Assembly: GCF_002591975.1 (NCBI RefSeq)
Contig: NZ_NVQE01000005.1
Location: 62,001-126,000 of the forward strand
DNA from: Mycobacterium neglectum
GTDB lineage: Bacteria > Actinomycetota > Actinomycetes > Mycobacteriales > Mycobacteriaceae
DNA length: 64,000 nt
Reading direction: 5' to 3'
Below the pieces are notes generated by a model that worked only from the letters and a program-made list of their open reading frames with translations, was not told where the DNA came from and made no database searches. Below are positions 53,013 through 61,937 of the stretch, one piece after another. A program made the position numbers and the translations under genes. How positions within the stretch are numbered: position 1 is the stretch's first letter; each line of letters opens with the position of its first letter.

Positions 53013-54167
53013 TCAGTCGGAACGCTCGGCGGACGCGACAGCGTCCCGTGCTGGCGAGCGGATCGGCTCCTTCCATGGTGAGAGCGCGCCCTCCCATGCG
53101 GATCGACCGAGCCGGAAATGCTGTGCCTGCTCGAGCGTTTCGATGAACGGCATGTCCATCGCGTAGAGCTGGTCGGTACGCGGCCGGGCGCCGGCCTTCG
53201 ACACGTGACCGTACAGCGGATGCCCGACGATCTCCTCCGCGAGCACCACCACCTCGATCAGTCGATCGAGATCGACACCGGTCGCATATCCCAAGCTGTC
53301 GAGCAGGTGGACCAGGTCCTCGGTCGGGGTCAGCGTCGCGGCGCGACCGTTGCCGCAGTACGGACACCCCGCCATGCCACCGATGCTCGCGTCGACGATG
53401 GCGGTGTGCCGTTGGTCGAGCGTTCGCAAGGCCGCGTAAATCGAGATGGGGGCGACGCCTCGAGTGTTGTGCAGGTGTAGGTGGAACTTCTGTACCGTCG
53501 GCCAGCGGCTCATGATTCCCCGCAGGTCCTGCTCGACCTCGTGCGGAACGTTCCACCCCATCGGGTCGGCGAGGGATACCTTCGTCACCGTGACACCTGC
53601 GGCTTCCCACATCGCCACCTGACGCGCCAGCAGGTCCATGCGCTCCTCGTGGGAAAACCGACCCAGCCAATTGGAGCCCCATGCGGCGCCGATCCCGACC
53701 TGCGCCTCGGTCGCACCAGCCACGACGGCAGCCGCTATGCGACCTGGCCAGGAAGCGATCTCCTGCTCCCGCGAGCGATTGGTGTTTCGCTGCGCGAACA
53801 CATCGCAGACGTGAACGTTGGTCGACGGCAGACCGTCGTCCAGCGACAGCGGCGGAATGTATCTCGCACGCCGTTCGACCCCCTTCTCGTTGAGGGCCAA
53901 CGCCGTGTAGATGACATCGGGGCGGGGGGTGAACCCCTCGATCACCTCGTCTATCTTCGCCATCTGCGGCGTCCATTTGGGGCTGACGAAGCTGCCGGCG
54001 ACGATTCGCTTCAGACCGGTATCGGACAGCGCCTCGAGGAGCCTGATGCGGTCGGCCACTTTGATGTCGGGATTCTCGATCTGCAGTCCCTCGCGCATCC
54101 CTTCCTCCACGAGGGCTACAGCGGGCATCCCTTCCGGCCCAATGGCAAGGTGCGGCATTTGGCTCAT
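53013..54167 (-). CDS. HMG-CoA lyase-like DRE-TIM metallolyase
   Basis: The 384-residue TIM barrel shows VALVEEGMREGLQIENPD, HLHLHNTRGVAPISIYAALR with the HxH metal ligands, and DASIGGMAGCPYCGNGRAA followed by TLTPTEDLVHLLDSLG, where the cysteine matches the catalytic loop of HMG-CoA lyase. The usual Arg-Asp pair at the first motif is Arg-Glu here (R25-E26). It probably cleaves a branched 3-hydroxyacyl-CoA to two acyl units, but the substrate may differ from HMG-CoA. It is the last gene of a five-gene minus-strand unit. Confidence 0.8.
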   Translation of the reverse strand: MSQMPHLAIGPEGMPAVALVEEGMREGLQIENPDIKVADRIRLLEALSDTGLKRIVAGSFVSPKWTPQMAKIDEVIEGFTPRPDVIYTALALNEKGVERRARYIPPLSLDDGLPSTNVHVCDVFAQRNTNRSREQEIASWPGRIAAAVVAGATEAQVGIGAAWGSNWLGRFSHEERMDLLARQVAMWEAAGVTVTKVSLADPMGWNVPHEVEQDLRGIMSRWPTVQKFHLHLHNTRGVAPISIYAALRTLDQRHTAIVDASIGGMAGCPYCGNGRAATLTPTEDLVHLLDSLGYATGVDLDRLIEVVVLAEEIVGHPLYGHVSKAGARPRTDQLYAMDMPFIETLEQAQHFRLGRSAWEGALSPWKEPIRSPARDAVASAERSD

Positions 54168-54171
54168 TTAC

Positions 54172-54957
54172 TCAGCGCCCCTTCCAAACTGGGGCGCGCT
54201 TCTCCAGGTATGCCCGGATTCCTTCCTGGCGGTCCTCGGTGAGGTAGGGGTTGGGCCCGACGTTGAGCCTCAGCGCAGACTGCACCGGCAACTCCCAGCC
54301 CTTGGTCATCATCTCCTTGTAGCGTCGCAGCGTGAGCGGCGCGTTCGCCACGATCTGGCGGACCAGCTTCTCCGCCTGCTCACTCAACGTGTCTGCCGGG
54401 ACGACGCGGTTATACAGGCCCCAGTTCAAGGCGTCCTCGGCACTGATGTTGTCGCCCGTGTAGAGCATCTCGAGCGCGACCGCACGCGGAATCAGCCGGG
54501 GCAGAACAACAGTGGCGAAGTTCGCCCCCATGCCGCGCTTCGCCTCCGGCATTCCCAGCACCGCGTGGTCGGCGGCGATCCGCAGATCGCACGCCAACGC
54601 GAGTTCACAGCCGCCGGCGACCGCGGGACCGTTGAGTACCGCGATGGTCGGCTTGTAGGTTTCCAGCACAGTCTCGTAGAGATTGCGCCGCGGCCCCATC
54701 ATGGGCACCGGGATCTGCTTGCCCGACTCCGCGATCTCGTCGAACTCCTTCAGGTCGGCACCGGCGCAGAACGCCTTGTCTCCCGCTCCGGTGAGCACGA
54801 CCGCCCAGACGTCCGAGTTTTCCTCCGCCGCGGCAAACGCGTCGACCAGCGCTGCCGTTACATTGAGGCTCAACGCATTTCGTCGCTCCGGCCGGTTGAT
54901 GGTGACGTACTGAACGTGCTCTCGTATCTCTACGAGAACTTCGTCTGACGCGCTCAT
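54172..54957 (-). CDS. Enoyl-CoA hydratase/isomerase (crotonase family)
   Basis: The 261-residue protein has ERRNALSLNVTAALVDAF, the oxyanion CAGADLKEF, and GPAVAGGCELALACDLRIAAD with the first active-site glutamate. The second catalytic region reads GMPEAKRGMGANFATVVLPRLI. Hydration of an enoyl-CoA is expected. AAAGGAG lies 6-7 nt before the ATG at 54957, which overlaps the FAH gene stop (ATGA). Confidence 0.9.
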   Translation of the reverse strand: MSASDEVLVEIREHVQYVTINRPERRNALSLNVTAALVDAFAAAEENSDVWAVVLTGAGDKAFCAGADLKEFDEIAESGKQIPVPMMGPRRNLYETVLETYKPTIAVLNGPAVAGGCELALACDLRIAADHAVLGMPEAKRGMGANFATVVLPRLIPRAVALEMLYTGDNISAEDALNWGLYNRVVPADTLSEQAEKLVRQIVANAPLTLRRYKEMMTKGWELPVQSALRLNVGPNPYLTEDRQEGIRAYLEKRAPVWKGR

Positions 54958-56120
54958 GTTCTGCTCCTTTCCGTCATCTTGACTAGGTTTCTGTTGCTGA
55001 GGTTCGCCATGAGTGCCCGGATTCCGGTCGACCACGCCGGCGCCAGCTCAGACGTCGTTACCGTGTTGGTCAACGTCCCCAATCGAGGGCAGCTGATCGT
55101 CACCCGATCACCGACGTGGTGGGTGAAACCTTCCCCGACGCGGTCGCGGTCGGCCACCGGCGCGAACATCGTGCCCGTGAACAGAACGAACCCGTCGGGA
55201 TACTGGTGATGGCGTCCGCACGTCCGCGCGAGCAGTTCCTCGGGATCGCGGCTGATCTCTGCCATCGAGCTCACTTCGGTCAATTCGAAACCGTCGCTGC
55301 CTTCAACGTGAAGCCTGACGTCGAGGCGGCGAACGTGGTCGAGTCCGAAGTCGCCGTCGAAGAGTCGGATGAATGGACCGATCGCGCAGGAGGCGTTGGC
55401 GTCCTTGGCCTGTGCCAGTAGAAGTGCACTGCGTCCCTCGAGATCGCGATGATTCACGTCGTTTCCGAGCGTCGCGCCGACCGCTGCGCCTCCCGAGTTC
55501 GCGACCAACACCACCTCGGGCTCGGGGTTGCTCCACGTCGAGCGCTCCAGCACGCCGACCTGAGCACCGTGGCCGACCGCCGACAACACCGGAGCCTTGG
55601 TGAAGATCTCCGGGTCGGGTCCGATCCCGACCTCCAGATACTGCGACCACAGTCCTTGCGCGACGAGCGCTTCTTTGAGTCGTTCGGCGGCCGGTGTACC
55701 CGGCGTGAGATCTCCGACGCGACCTGCGATGAGCACGGTCATCTCCTCGCGTACTGCCCGCCCCCGCTGGGGGTCGCCGCCGGCAGCTTCTTCGACCACG
55801 CGCTCCAGCAGGCTGCGCACGAACGTGACGCCCGCAGCCTTGATGACCTGGAGGTCGATCGGCGCCAGTAGGTGCACGAACGCCTCGGAGTCTCCGGACT
55901 GTTCGATGCACACGTCCTCCAGTGGCCACTCGCGCGACCCGCGAGCGCTCCGCACAACCTCGACGACGTCGCGGCGGTCCAGCAGATCGGCCATGGTGGG
56001 ACCATGCTCGGTGATGTCGACGACGACGTCGCCCCGCACCGCTACCAGACAGGGACCACCGACCTCGGGATCGTGCAGCCGGCCAACAGAAGTGCTGCGC
56101 CCCTTGGCAACACAGGTCAC
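54954..56120 (-). CDS. FAH-superfamily protein, XylX-like (2-keto-3-deoxy-pentonate dehydratase type)
   Basis: The 388-residue protein belongs to the long branch of the fumarylacetoacetate hydrolase superfamily. APIDLQVIKAAGVTFVRSLLERVVEE, EIFTKAPVLSAVGHGAQVG, NPEPEVVLVANS and LGNDVNHRDLEGRSALLL carry the Glu/Glu/Asp metal site. These blocks remind me of XylX and related dehydratases of 2-keto-3-deoxy sugar acids rather than of FAH itself. A dehydration or C-C cleavage of a keto acid is inferred. GTG start overlapping the LLM gene stop (GTGA); its stop overlaps the hydratase start. Confidence 0.78.
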   Translation of the reverse strand: MTCVAKGRSTSVGRLHDPEVGGPCLVAVRGDVVVDITEHGPTMADLLDRRDVVEVVRSARGSREWPLEDVCIEQSGDSEAFVHLLAPIDLQVIKAAGVTFVRSLLERVVEEAAGGDPQRGRAVREEMTVLIAGRVGDLTPGTPAAERLKEALVAQGLWSQYLEVGIGPDPEIFTKAPVLSAVGHGAQVGVLERSTWSNPEPEVVLVANSGGAAVGATLGNDVNHRDLEGRSALLLAQAKDANASCAIGPFIRLFDGDFGLDHVRRLDVRLHVEGSDGFELTEVSSMAEISRDPEELLARTCGRHHQYPDGFVLFTGTMFAPVADRDRVGEGFTHHVGDRVTISCPRLGTLTNTVTTSELAPAWSTGIRALMANLSNRNLVKMTERSRT

Positions 56121-57160
56121 GCCTTGGCCTCCTGGGGGTGATCGCCGCACGTGCGCGCCACCTCGCGCCAGAAGTCGTCACGCTCACCGGGACGCATGAA
56201 CTCGAAGAGGGCCACCCGGTCGAGCAGTCCGTCGTACCGGGTCCGCAGCGCCGGCCCGACATCGCTCGGGTCGGCCTCGATCGCGAAGGCGGCCAGCATC
56301 TCCTCCGAGACACAGGCTGACATGTCGTCCCACCGGCCACCGCGCGACAAGGTGTGCAACTTCTCGCCGACCGCGCCCCAGCCGTGGATGTCGAGCACCA
56401 AGCGATATGCCGGGGTCGACGCGTAGAACGCGATACGTGAACGGACGGCGTCTCGTTGGCGCTCGCGCTCGGCTGGGGTATCGCCGGTGATGACGAAGAC
56501 GCTGGTGGACAGTTCGACGTTCGAAGCATCTCGGCCGCCCGTCACTGCCCCATGCTGAATTTCGGGGACGACGACGGAACGCACGTAGGCGGGGCTGTGG
56601 AACGGGTGCACGTGCAGGCCGTCGCAGACTTCGCCCGCCAACCTGACGAGGCCCGGGCTCACGCCCGCGACCGAGACCGGGATAACCGGATGGTCGATGG
56701 GGCCGGGGTTGAACACGGGCGGTAACAGTGTGTGGCGGTAGTACCTGCCGTCGTACTTCAGCGCTTCGCCGTTCTGGAACGCACTCCAGATCGCACGCAG
56801 CGCCGCGATGTAGTCGCGCAGTCGAGCGACCGGCCGGTCCCACGGCATCGAAAATCGCCGCTCTACGTGCGGCTTGACCTGCGTGCCGAGTCCGAGCAGG
56901 AACCGCCCATCCGAGCGGCGCGCAAGATCCCACGCCAGTTGAGCGATCACCATGGGCGAGCGAGAGAACGCGATGGCCACCGCCGTACCGAGCTCGAGCC
57001 GGGAACTGTGGTCGGCGGCAACGGCCAACGGCAGGAAAGCATCGTGTTTGTTCTCACCGGTCCACAGACCCGCGACGCCGATCTCCTCGGCCCACCGGGT
57101 GGTGCTGGCGGTTGCGAGCGCGTCGGCCCCCTCCGAACTGAGCCGGGCATCGAACTTCAC
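56117..57160 (-). CDS. LLM-class (luciferase-like) flavin/F420-dependent oxidoreductase
   Basis: The 347-residue TIM barrel has ATTRWAEEIGVAGLWTGENKHD-type start, LELGTAVAIAFSRSPMVIAQLAWDL, and GRFLLGLGTQVKPHVERRFSMPWDRP, characteristic of the mycobacterial F420-dependent group (TIGR03617-like). It may reduce or oxygenate a pathway intermediate, with F420H2 or FMNH2 as cofactor. It lies between the ADH and FAH genes in one minus-strand unit. Confidence 0.82.
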   Translation of the reverse strand: MKFDARLSSEGADALATASTTRWAEEIGVAGLWTGENKHDAFLPLAVAADHSSRLELGTAVAIAFSRSPMVIAQLAWDLARRSDGRFLLGLGTQVKPHVERRFSMPWDRPVARLRDYIAALRAIWSAFQNGEALKYDGRYYRHTLLPPVFNPGPIDHPVIPVSVAGVSPGLVRLAGEVCDGLHVHPFHSPAYVRSVVVPEIQHGAVTGGRDASNVELSTSVFVITGDTPAERERQRDAVRSRIAFYASTPAYRLVLDIHGWGAVGEKLHTLSRGGRWDDMSACVSEEMLAAFAIEADPSDVGPALRTRYDGLLDRVALFEFMRPGERDDFWREVARTCGDHPQEAKA

Positions 57161-57185
57161 GCTTTCTCCTTTCTCGGATCGACTT

Positions 57186-58307
57186 CTATAGCGCCGGCGA
57201 GAGAACCGACTTGATGGAGACGCCCGCGCGCATGTCGGCGAGCGCCTGATTGACCTGTCCGAGCGGATATTCGGTCACCAAACGGGCCACGTCGAAGCGC
57301 TCGGTCAGTTGAGGCAGTGTCGCGATGTAGCGTGCGTAGTGTTCGGCCGAAAAAGCCCATGAGCCATGGACTTCCAGTTGCTTGCGCGTCACGATATGTG
57401 GATTGATCGGCGTGGTGCCGTGGTCGGTGTATTGACCGACGACGAGGTAGCGCCCACCGCGACGGGCCATGTCGATGCCCTCGGCAACTGCGCTCGGATG
57501 CCCTGTCGCCTCGACCACCAGATCGGCTCCCCGCCTCCCTGGGACGGCGTCCAACACAGCCTGCAACCTCGCGTCCGGGGTTCTGTACTCGTCGAGGTCG
57601 ACGGCGACGTCGCAGACGCCGAGTTGCTCGGCGACCTTGATCCGGCTCGATGGTCCACCGACGAGCACGACGATTCCCGCACCGGCCAACCGCGCGTACA
57701 TGGCCGCAGCCATACCGACCGGGCCGGCACCTTGGACCACCACTGACTCGCCGGTGCGTGGTTCGGCCTTCCCCAGCAGCCCGTGCACGATGGTCGGACC
57801 GGCACAACCCAGGGCGATCACATCCAAGCCGGAGACCGTTTCGGGCACACGGAAAATCGCCGTGCCGGGCTGAAGATAGATCCGTTCGGCCCATCCGCCG
57901 GACAGCTGGGGCCACACGTGCGCTGACTGGTTGATGCCGTAGATGCGACGGTGCTCGCAGAGTGAGTACTCGGTCAGTGCCACGCAGTAGTAGCAGTGGC
58001 CGCAGGGGATGCTCGACGCCCAGACGACCAAATCACCCTCGGACAGTGGCGCGCCTGTCGCGTCGACGTCGACGCCCGCGCCCAGTTCGCGTACGAACCC
58101 GACGGCCTCGTGTCCGAGGATCACCGGCAGCGGCACCGATAGTCGCCCGTCCTGGAGGTGGATGTCGGTACCACAGATTCCCGCATGCAAGACATCGACG
58201 ACAACCGCACCCTCTCGCGCGCTGGGTGGGTCGTACGTGCGGACCTCCACGTCGCTACCAATCATCCCGAGCACCGCTGCCCGCACCGTCGTCACGACCG
58301 TCTCCAT
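57186..58307 (-). CDS. Zinc-dependent alcohol dehydrogenase, MDR family, copy 2
   Basis: The 373-residue protein has the zinc ligands HAGICGTDIHLQDGRL and LGHEAVGFV, structural cysteines in SIPCGHCYYCVALTEYSLCEH, and GAGPVGMAAAMYARLAGAG for NAD(P). The extra loop with YGINQSAHVWPQLSGGWAERIYLQPG suggests a bulkier substrate than for the first ADH. It starts the unit ADH-LLM-FAH-hydratase-lyase. The upstream 228 bp contain a TACTAT-like box and one IclR-type palindrome. Confidence 0.84.
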   Translation of the reverse strand: METVVTTVRAAVLGMIGSDVEVRTYDPPSAREGAVVVDVLHAGICGTDIHLQDGRLSVPLPVILGHEAVGFVRELGAGVDVDATGAPLSEGDLVVWASSIPCGHCYYCVALTEYSLCEHRRIYGINQSAHVWPQLSGGWAERIYLQPGTAIFRVPETVSGLDVIALGCAGPTIVHGLLGKAEPRTGESVVVQGAGPVGMAAAMYARLAGAGIVVLVGGPSSRIKVAEQLGVCDVAVDLDEYRTPDARLQAVLDAVPGRRGADLVVEATGHPSAVAEGIDMARRGGRYLVVGQYTDHGTTPINPHIVTRKQLEVHGSWAFSAEHYARYIATLPQLTERFDVARLVTEYPLGQVNQALADMRAGVSIKSVLSPAL

Positions 58308-58432
58308 CCGTCCAAACCTCCCGAAGATTACCGCACAGCAGACAATTTGCCCACTGACAGATACTATGAGCAGGAGATGGGACGCACCCTAGGTGCGCAC
58401 CACGTAGATCGGTGGCGACCTCATCCGCCTGA

Positions 58433-58447
58433 TGGAACGTACGTCCA
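58433..58447. promoter_or_regulatory. IclR-type operator 5 (TGGAACGTACGTCCA)
   Basis: This 15-bp palindrome, with a fully symmetric GTAC core, lies in the divergent region between the ADH copy 2 and CoA-transferase copy 2 genes, 88 bp before the latter. Confidence 0.65.
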
Positions 58448-58535
58448 CAGAGATTCGACACGCGGCGCGGCCGGCCGGCGGACCCGCACTGAACCATGAC
58501 CACAGACCCCATGACGACAAACGGAGGTAGCGGCG

Positions 58536-59723
58536 ATGTCGGCCCTGCACGGATTGCGAGTTCTCGACGTGACCCAGGTATTGGCCGGGCCGTTCTGCGG
58601 TCAACTGCTCGCCGACATGGGTGCCGACGTCATCAAGGTCGAGCCTCCGGGAGCCGGCGATCAGTCCAGACGCGCGCTCGGGTTCTCGATGAAGGGCGAC
58701 GACACCGCGGCCTTTCTCGCGGTCAATCGCAACAAGCGCAGCCTGACGTTGAACCTCAAGACCGACGCCGGTCGCGACGCCTTCTACCGCCTCGTCCGAG
58801 GCAGCGACATCGTGATCGAGAATTTCCGTCCGGGAGTGGCCAAGCGGCTCGGCATCGACTACGAGGCATTGCGCGAGATACAGCCCCGCATCATCTGCGC
58901 GAGCATCTCCGGTTACGGCCAGAACGGCCCGTATTCGGCTCGGCCGGCGCACGATTTGATCGCCCAGGGGATGGCCGGGCTGATGAGCGTTACCGGTGAG
59001 CCGGGAGGCCCCCCGGCCAAGGTCGGGATTTCGATCGCCGACCTCTCGGCCGGACTGTTTTGTGCGTACGGTGTCGTCTGCGCGGTTGTGGCGCGCGAAC
59101 GCACCGGCCGCGGCCAATACGTCGACACCTCGATCTTCGAGGCGCCCGTGGCGATGGCCGTGTTCGAATCCACCGAGCTATGGGGCCTGGGCCGAGTACC
59201 CAAACCGCTGGGTTCGACCAACAGGACCGCGGCCCCCAATCAAGCACTGCGGGCCAAGGACGGATACATCAACGTATGCGCGGCCAATGAACGCCTGTGG
59301 CGAAAGTTGTGTGAGGCCCTCGGACGTCAAGATCTGCCCGCGGACCCGCGCTTCGCCGAGAACATGGATCGCATGGCCCATCAGAGTGAACTCGCCGAGG
59401 AATTGGAGCTCACGCTGGTCGAACGCGATGTCGCGGACTGGGTGGACCATCTGCTGGCCGCCGGGATCCCGGTGGGCCCGATCCTCGACTATGGCCAGGT
59501 CTTCTCCGATCCGCACACCGCGGCGCGAGGGATGGTCGTCGAGATGGACCATCCGGTGGAAGGCACCCTCAAGGGTCTGGGGATACCGGTCAAACTCAGC
59601 GACACTCCCGGTTCGGTCCGTCGCGCTGCACCGATCCTCGGCGCCGATACCGATGAAATCCTTTGTGAAATCGGATATTCCGCGGATGAAATCCGCAGGA
59701 TGCACCGGGAAGGCGCGGCCTGA
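58536..59723 (+). CDS. Class III CoA-transferase, copy 2
   Basis: The 395-residue protein has LHGLRVLDVTQVLAGPFCGQLLADMGADVIKVE, FLAVNRNKRSLTLNLKTDAG, and the expected catalytic aspartate in AHDLIAQGMAGLMSVTGE. It is clearly a different paralogue from copy 1. Two CoA-transferases suggest two acids are activated, or that one enzyme recycles CoA from the product. GGAGG lies 8 nt before the ATG. It converges on the alpha/beta hydrolase gene. Confidence 0.88.
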   Translation: MSALHGLRVLDVTQVLAGPFCGQLLADMGADVIKVEPPGAGDQSRRALGFSMKGDDTAAFLAVNRNKRSLTLNLKTDAGRDAFYRLVRGSDIVIENFRPGVAKRLGIDYEALREIQPRIICASISGYGQNGPYSARPAHDLIAQGMAGLMSVTGEPGGPPAKVGISIADLSAGLFCAYGVVCAVVARERTGRGQYVDTSIFEAPVAMAVFESTELWGLGRVPKPLGSTNRTAAPNQALRAKDGYINVCAANERLWRKLCEALGRQDLPADPRFAENMDRMAHQSELAEELELTLVERDVADWVDHLLAAGIPVGPILDYGQVFSDPHTAARGMVVEMDHPVEGTLKGLGIPVKLSDTPGSVRRAAPILGADTDEILCEIGYSADEIRRMHREGAA

Positions 59724-59730
59724 GATCCGC

Positions 59731-60522
59731 CTACGCTTCCCGGTCGAGGAAATCGAGGATCGTGCGGGCCATCAGTGCCGGTTGCTCGAGATAGCCCATG
59801 TGGGGGACATTATCGAGGATCTTCATCTCAGAATTCGGCAGTGCGGCAGCCATTTCCGCGGCGAAGTGCGGGGGTGTAGCGACGTCCGCGTCGCCGGTGA
59901 CGACGAGCGTGCGGGCGTAGACATCGTGCAGACTGTCGAGCACATTGTGTCCTGCGATGGCGTGAAAGGTCTTGGCCCAGGAATCGGGATCGTTGCTGAG
60001 CAACCGCTGGCGGGCGGTCCTGACGACCGCAAGGTTCATGCCGGTATCGGTGAACCACCGTGCAATCGCGGCCCGCGCCACCGGCTCCATGCCATGCGCC
60101 TCGGCGAGGTCTGCCCGCTCGAGGAACATCGAGCGTTCGGATTCTGATGTAGTGCAAGAGGTCCCAGACAACACCAATCGCATGACCATGTCCGGATACC
60201 GGATCGCCAGATGCTGGGCGACCAATCCGCCGAACGACTGCCCCACCACATGGGCGCGTTCCACACCCATGCTTCGCAGAACCTCCGCCACGTCGTCGGC
60301 TAGGTCTTCCAGGCTCCACGGACCCGGCGGCGACGGGGACTCCCCGTGTCCGCGAAGATCCACCCGCACCGCGGTGTAACGATGCTCGAGAGCCGTGGCC
60401 ACCGGCGCCCAGAACGTCCGGTCGAGGCCGACGGAGTGCAGTAACACCACGACCGGGCCGCCGGCCGGGCCCGTGCGGTCGTAAGCGAGCGGGACCGTCA
60501 CTCGGCCCGACTGACTCCTCAT
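59731..60522 (-). CDS. Alpha/beta hydrolase (enol-lactonase-like), copy 2
   Basis: The 263-residue protein has LHSVGLDRTFWAP, DLRGHGESP, the nucleophile elbow VVGQSFGGLVAQHLA, aspartate in TGDADVATPPHF and histidine in VPHMGYLEQP. It is a paralogue of the hydrolase at 45 kb. A lactone, ester or C-C bond hydrolase role is inferred. The upstream 209 bp shared with the acyl-CoA dehydrogenase contain an IclR-type palindrome. Confidence 0.82.
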   Translation of the reverse strand: MRSQSGRVTVPLAYDRTGPAGGPVVVLLHSVGLDRTFWAPVATALEHRYTAVRVDLRGHGESPSPPGPWSLEDLADDVAEVLRSMGVERAHVVGQSFGGLVAQHLAIRYPDMVMRLVLSGTSCTTSESERSMFLERADLAEAHGMEPVARAAIARWFTDTGMNLAVVRTARQRLLSNDPDSWAKTFHAIAGHNVLDSLHDVYARTLVVTGDADVATPPHFAAEMAAALPNSEMKILDNVPHMGYLEQPALMARTILDFLDREA

Positions 60523-60655
60523 TGAATTCCCTTCGTTTGGCCGAAGCGCGGCGCTCGCCAGGTGGACACCAATTCCGTTGATAGGGCTTCACCATGTGGT
60601 TCGGCCCAATGTCACCGAATCAAACCAAAGTGTAGACACACAAACGTCCGTGTGG

Positions 60656-60670
60656 TGGACTGAATGTCCA
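60656..60670. promoter_or_regulatory. IclR-type operator 6 (TGGACTGAATGTCCA)
   Basis: The palindrome has perfect 5-bp arms and lies 62 bp upstream of the acyl-CoA dehydrogenase and 134 bp from the divergent hydrolase. A half-site GTCCG lies just upstream. It is the clearest of the six sites. Confidence 0.7.
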
Positions 60671-60731
60671 CACAACGATATTCCGAACGACCGCGGCGTC
60701 GCCCCCGCTGGATGACGCCGGAAAGGGAACA

Positions 60732-61883
60732 GTGGCAGAACTGACGTCGACGCAAGCGGCGATCCAGGCCGAGGTCCGCGAGATCTGCGCACAGTTCGAC
60801 GAGGAGTACTGGCAAGACAAAGACACCCGCCGGGAATACCCCGAAGAATTCCTCAAAGCCCTGCTGGCGTCCGGCTGGCTCGGCGTCCTCATCCCCCGCG
60901 AATACGGCGGCAAGGGGCTCGGTATGTACGAGGCCGCAATCATCATTGAGGAGATCTCGAAATCTGGCGCCAACGCGATCTCGTGTCATGCCCAGATCTA
61001 CAACGTCGCGATGCTGTTGCGTTACGGCTCAGAGGAACTCAAACAGCGGTATTTGCCGCGCATCGCCTCCGGCGAGTTGCGTTTTCTCGCCTTCGGCCTC
61101 ACCGAGGAGGCCGCCGGCCAGGACACCACCAAGATCGCGACGACAGCGCACCGCGACGGTGACGTCTACGTGCTCAACGGCCACAAGAACTGGCTGTCTC
61201 GCGCCCAGCATGCCGACCTCATGCTCGCCATCGCGCGCACCACCCCGCTCGAGGACGCCCATAAGAAGACCCACGGCCTGTCTGCGTTCCTGGTGGACCT
61301 GCCGGCCGAGGGGCTTCACCTCAAGCCCAAGCCCCTGATGATGAACATCGAAACCAACGAAGCCGATTTCGACGATCTGCGGGTCCCCGCCGAAAACCTG
61401 ATCGGCGAAGAAGGAGCGGCGTTCCGCCAAATCCTCAGCGGAGTGAACGGAGACCGGATCGCGGCGTCATCCGCTGCGATCGGCGATGCACGGTGGCTCA
61501 TCGAACACGCAACGAAGTATGCCAACGAACGCGTGGTCTTCGAGCGCCCCATTGGACAGAACCAAAGCGTGCAGTTCCCGATCGCGCACGCCTACGCCGC
61601 CACCGAGGCCGCGAGTCTGATGCGCTTTCGTGCCGCCGAGAAGTACGACCGCGGCGAGGAGCCCGGCCCCGAATCCAACATGGCCAAGCTGCTGTCGTCG
61701 GAGGCTTCGTGGGAGGCGGCCAACGCCGCGATGTCCACCTACGGGGGAGCCGCGTTCGCGCGATCCAACGGCGTCGAGCGCAAGTTCCGGGAAACACGAC
61801 TCTTCCTCAACGCGCCCGGGTCCAACAGCCTCATCCTCTCCTATCTCAGCCAGCACGTTCTCGGGATGCCACGGAGCTTCTAA
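60732..61883 (+). CDS. Acyl-CoA dehydrogenase family protein with atypical active site
   Basis: The 383-residue protein has the ACAD layout: FAD-site strands FLAFGLTEEAAGQDTTKIATTA and HKNWLSRAQHADLML, then helical C-terminal domain with FERPIGQNQSVQFPIAHAYAA. The usual catalytic glutamate position near the C-terminus (YEGT in short/medium-chain enzymes) reads NAPGSN, and the alternative helix-G position reads NGDR, so an aspartate may act as base. It should form a 2,3-double bond in a CoA ester. AAAGGGAAC precedes the GTG. It leads into the second TTT transporter. Confidence 0.85.
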   Translation: MAELTSTQAAIQAEVREICAQFDEEYWQDKDTRREYPEEFLKALLASGWLGVLIPREYGGKGLGMYEAAIIIEEISKSGANAISCHAQIYNVAMLLRYGSEELKQRYLPRIASGELRFLAFGLTEEAAGQDTTKIATTAHRDGDVYVLNGHKNWLSRAQHADLMLAIARTTPLEDAHKKTHGLSAFLVDLPAEGLHLKPKPLMMNIETNEADFDDLRVPAENLIGEEGAAFRQILSGVNGDRIAASSAAIGDARWLIEHATKYANERVVFERPIGQNQSVQFPIAHAYAATEAASLMRFRAAEKYDRGEEPGPESNMAKLLSSEASWEAANAAMSTYGGAAFARSNGVERKFRETRLFLNAPGSNSLILSYLSQHVLGMPRSF

Positions 61884-61937
61884 GAGCCGCCGGCCGCACT
61901 GAACGTCAAAGAAGACACCGTCCGGTCAGGAGGACCC

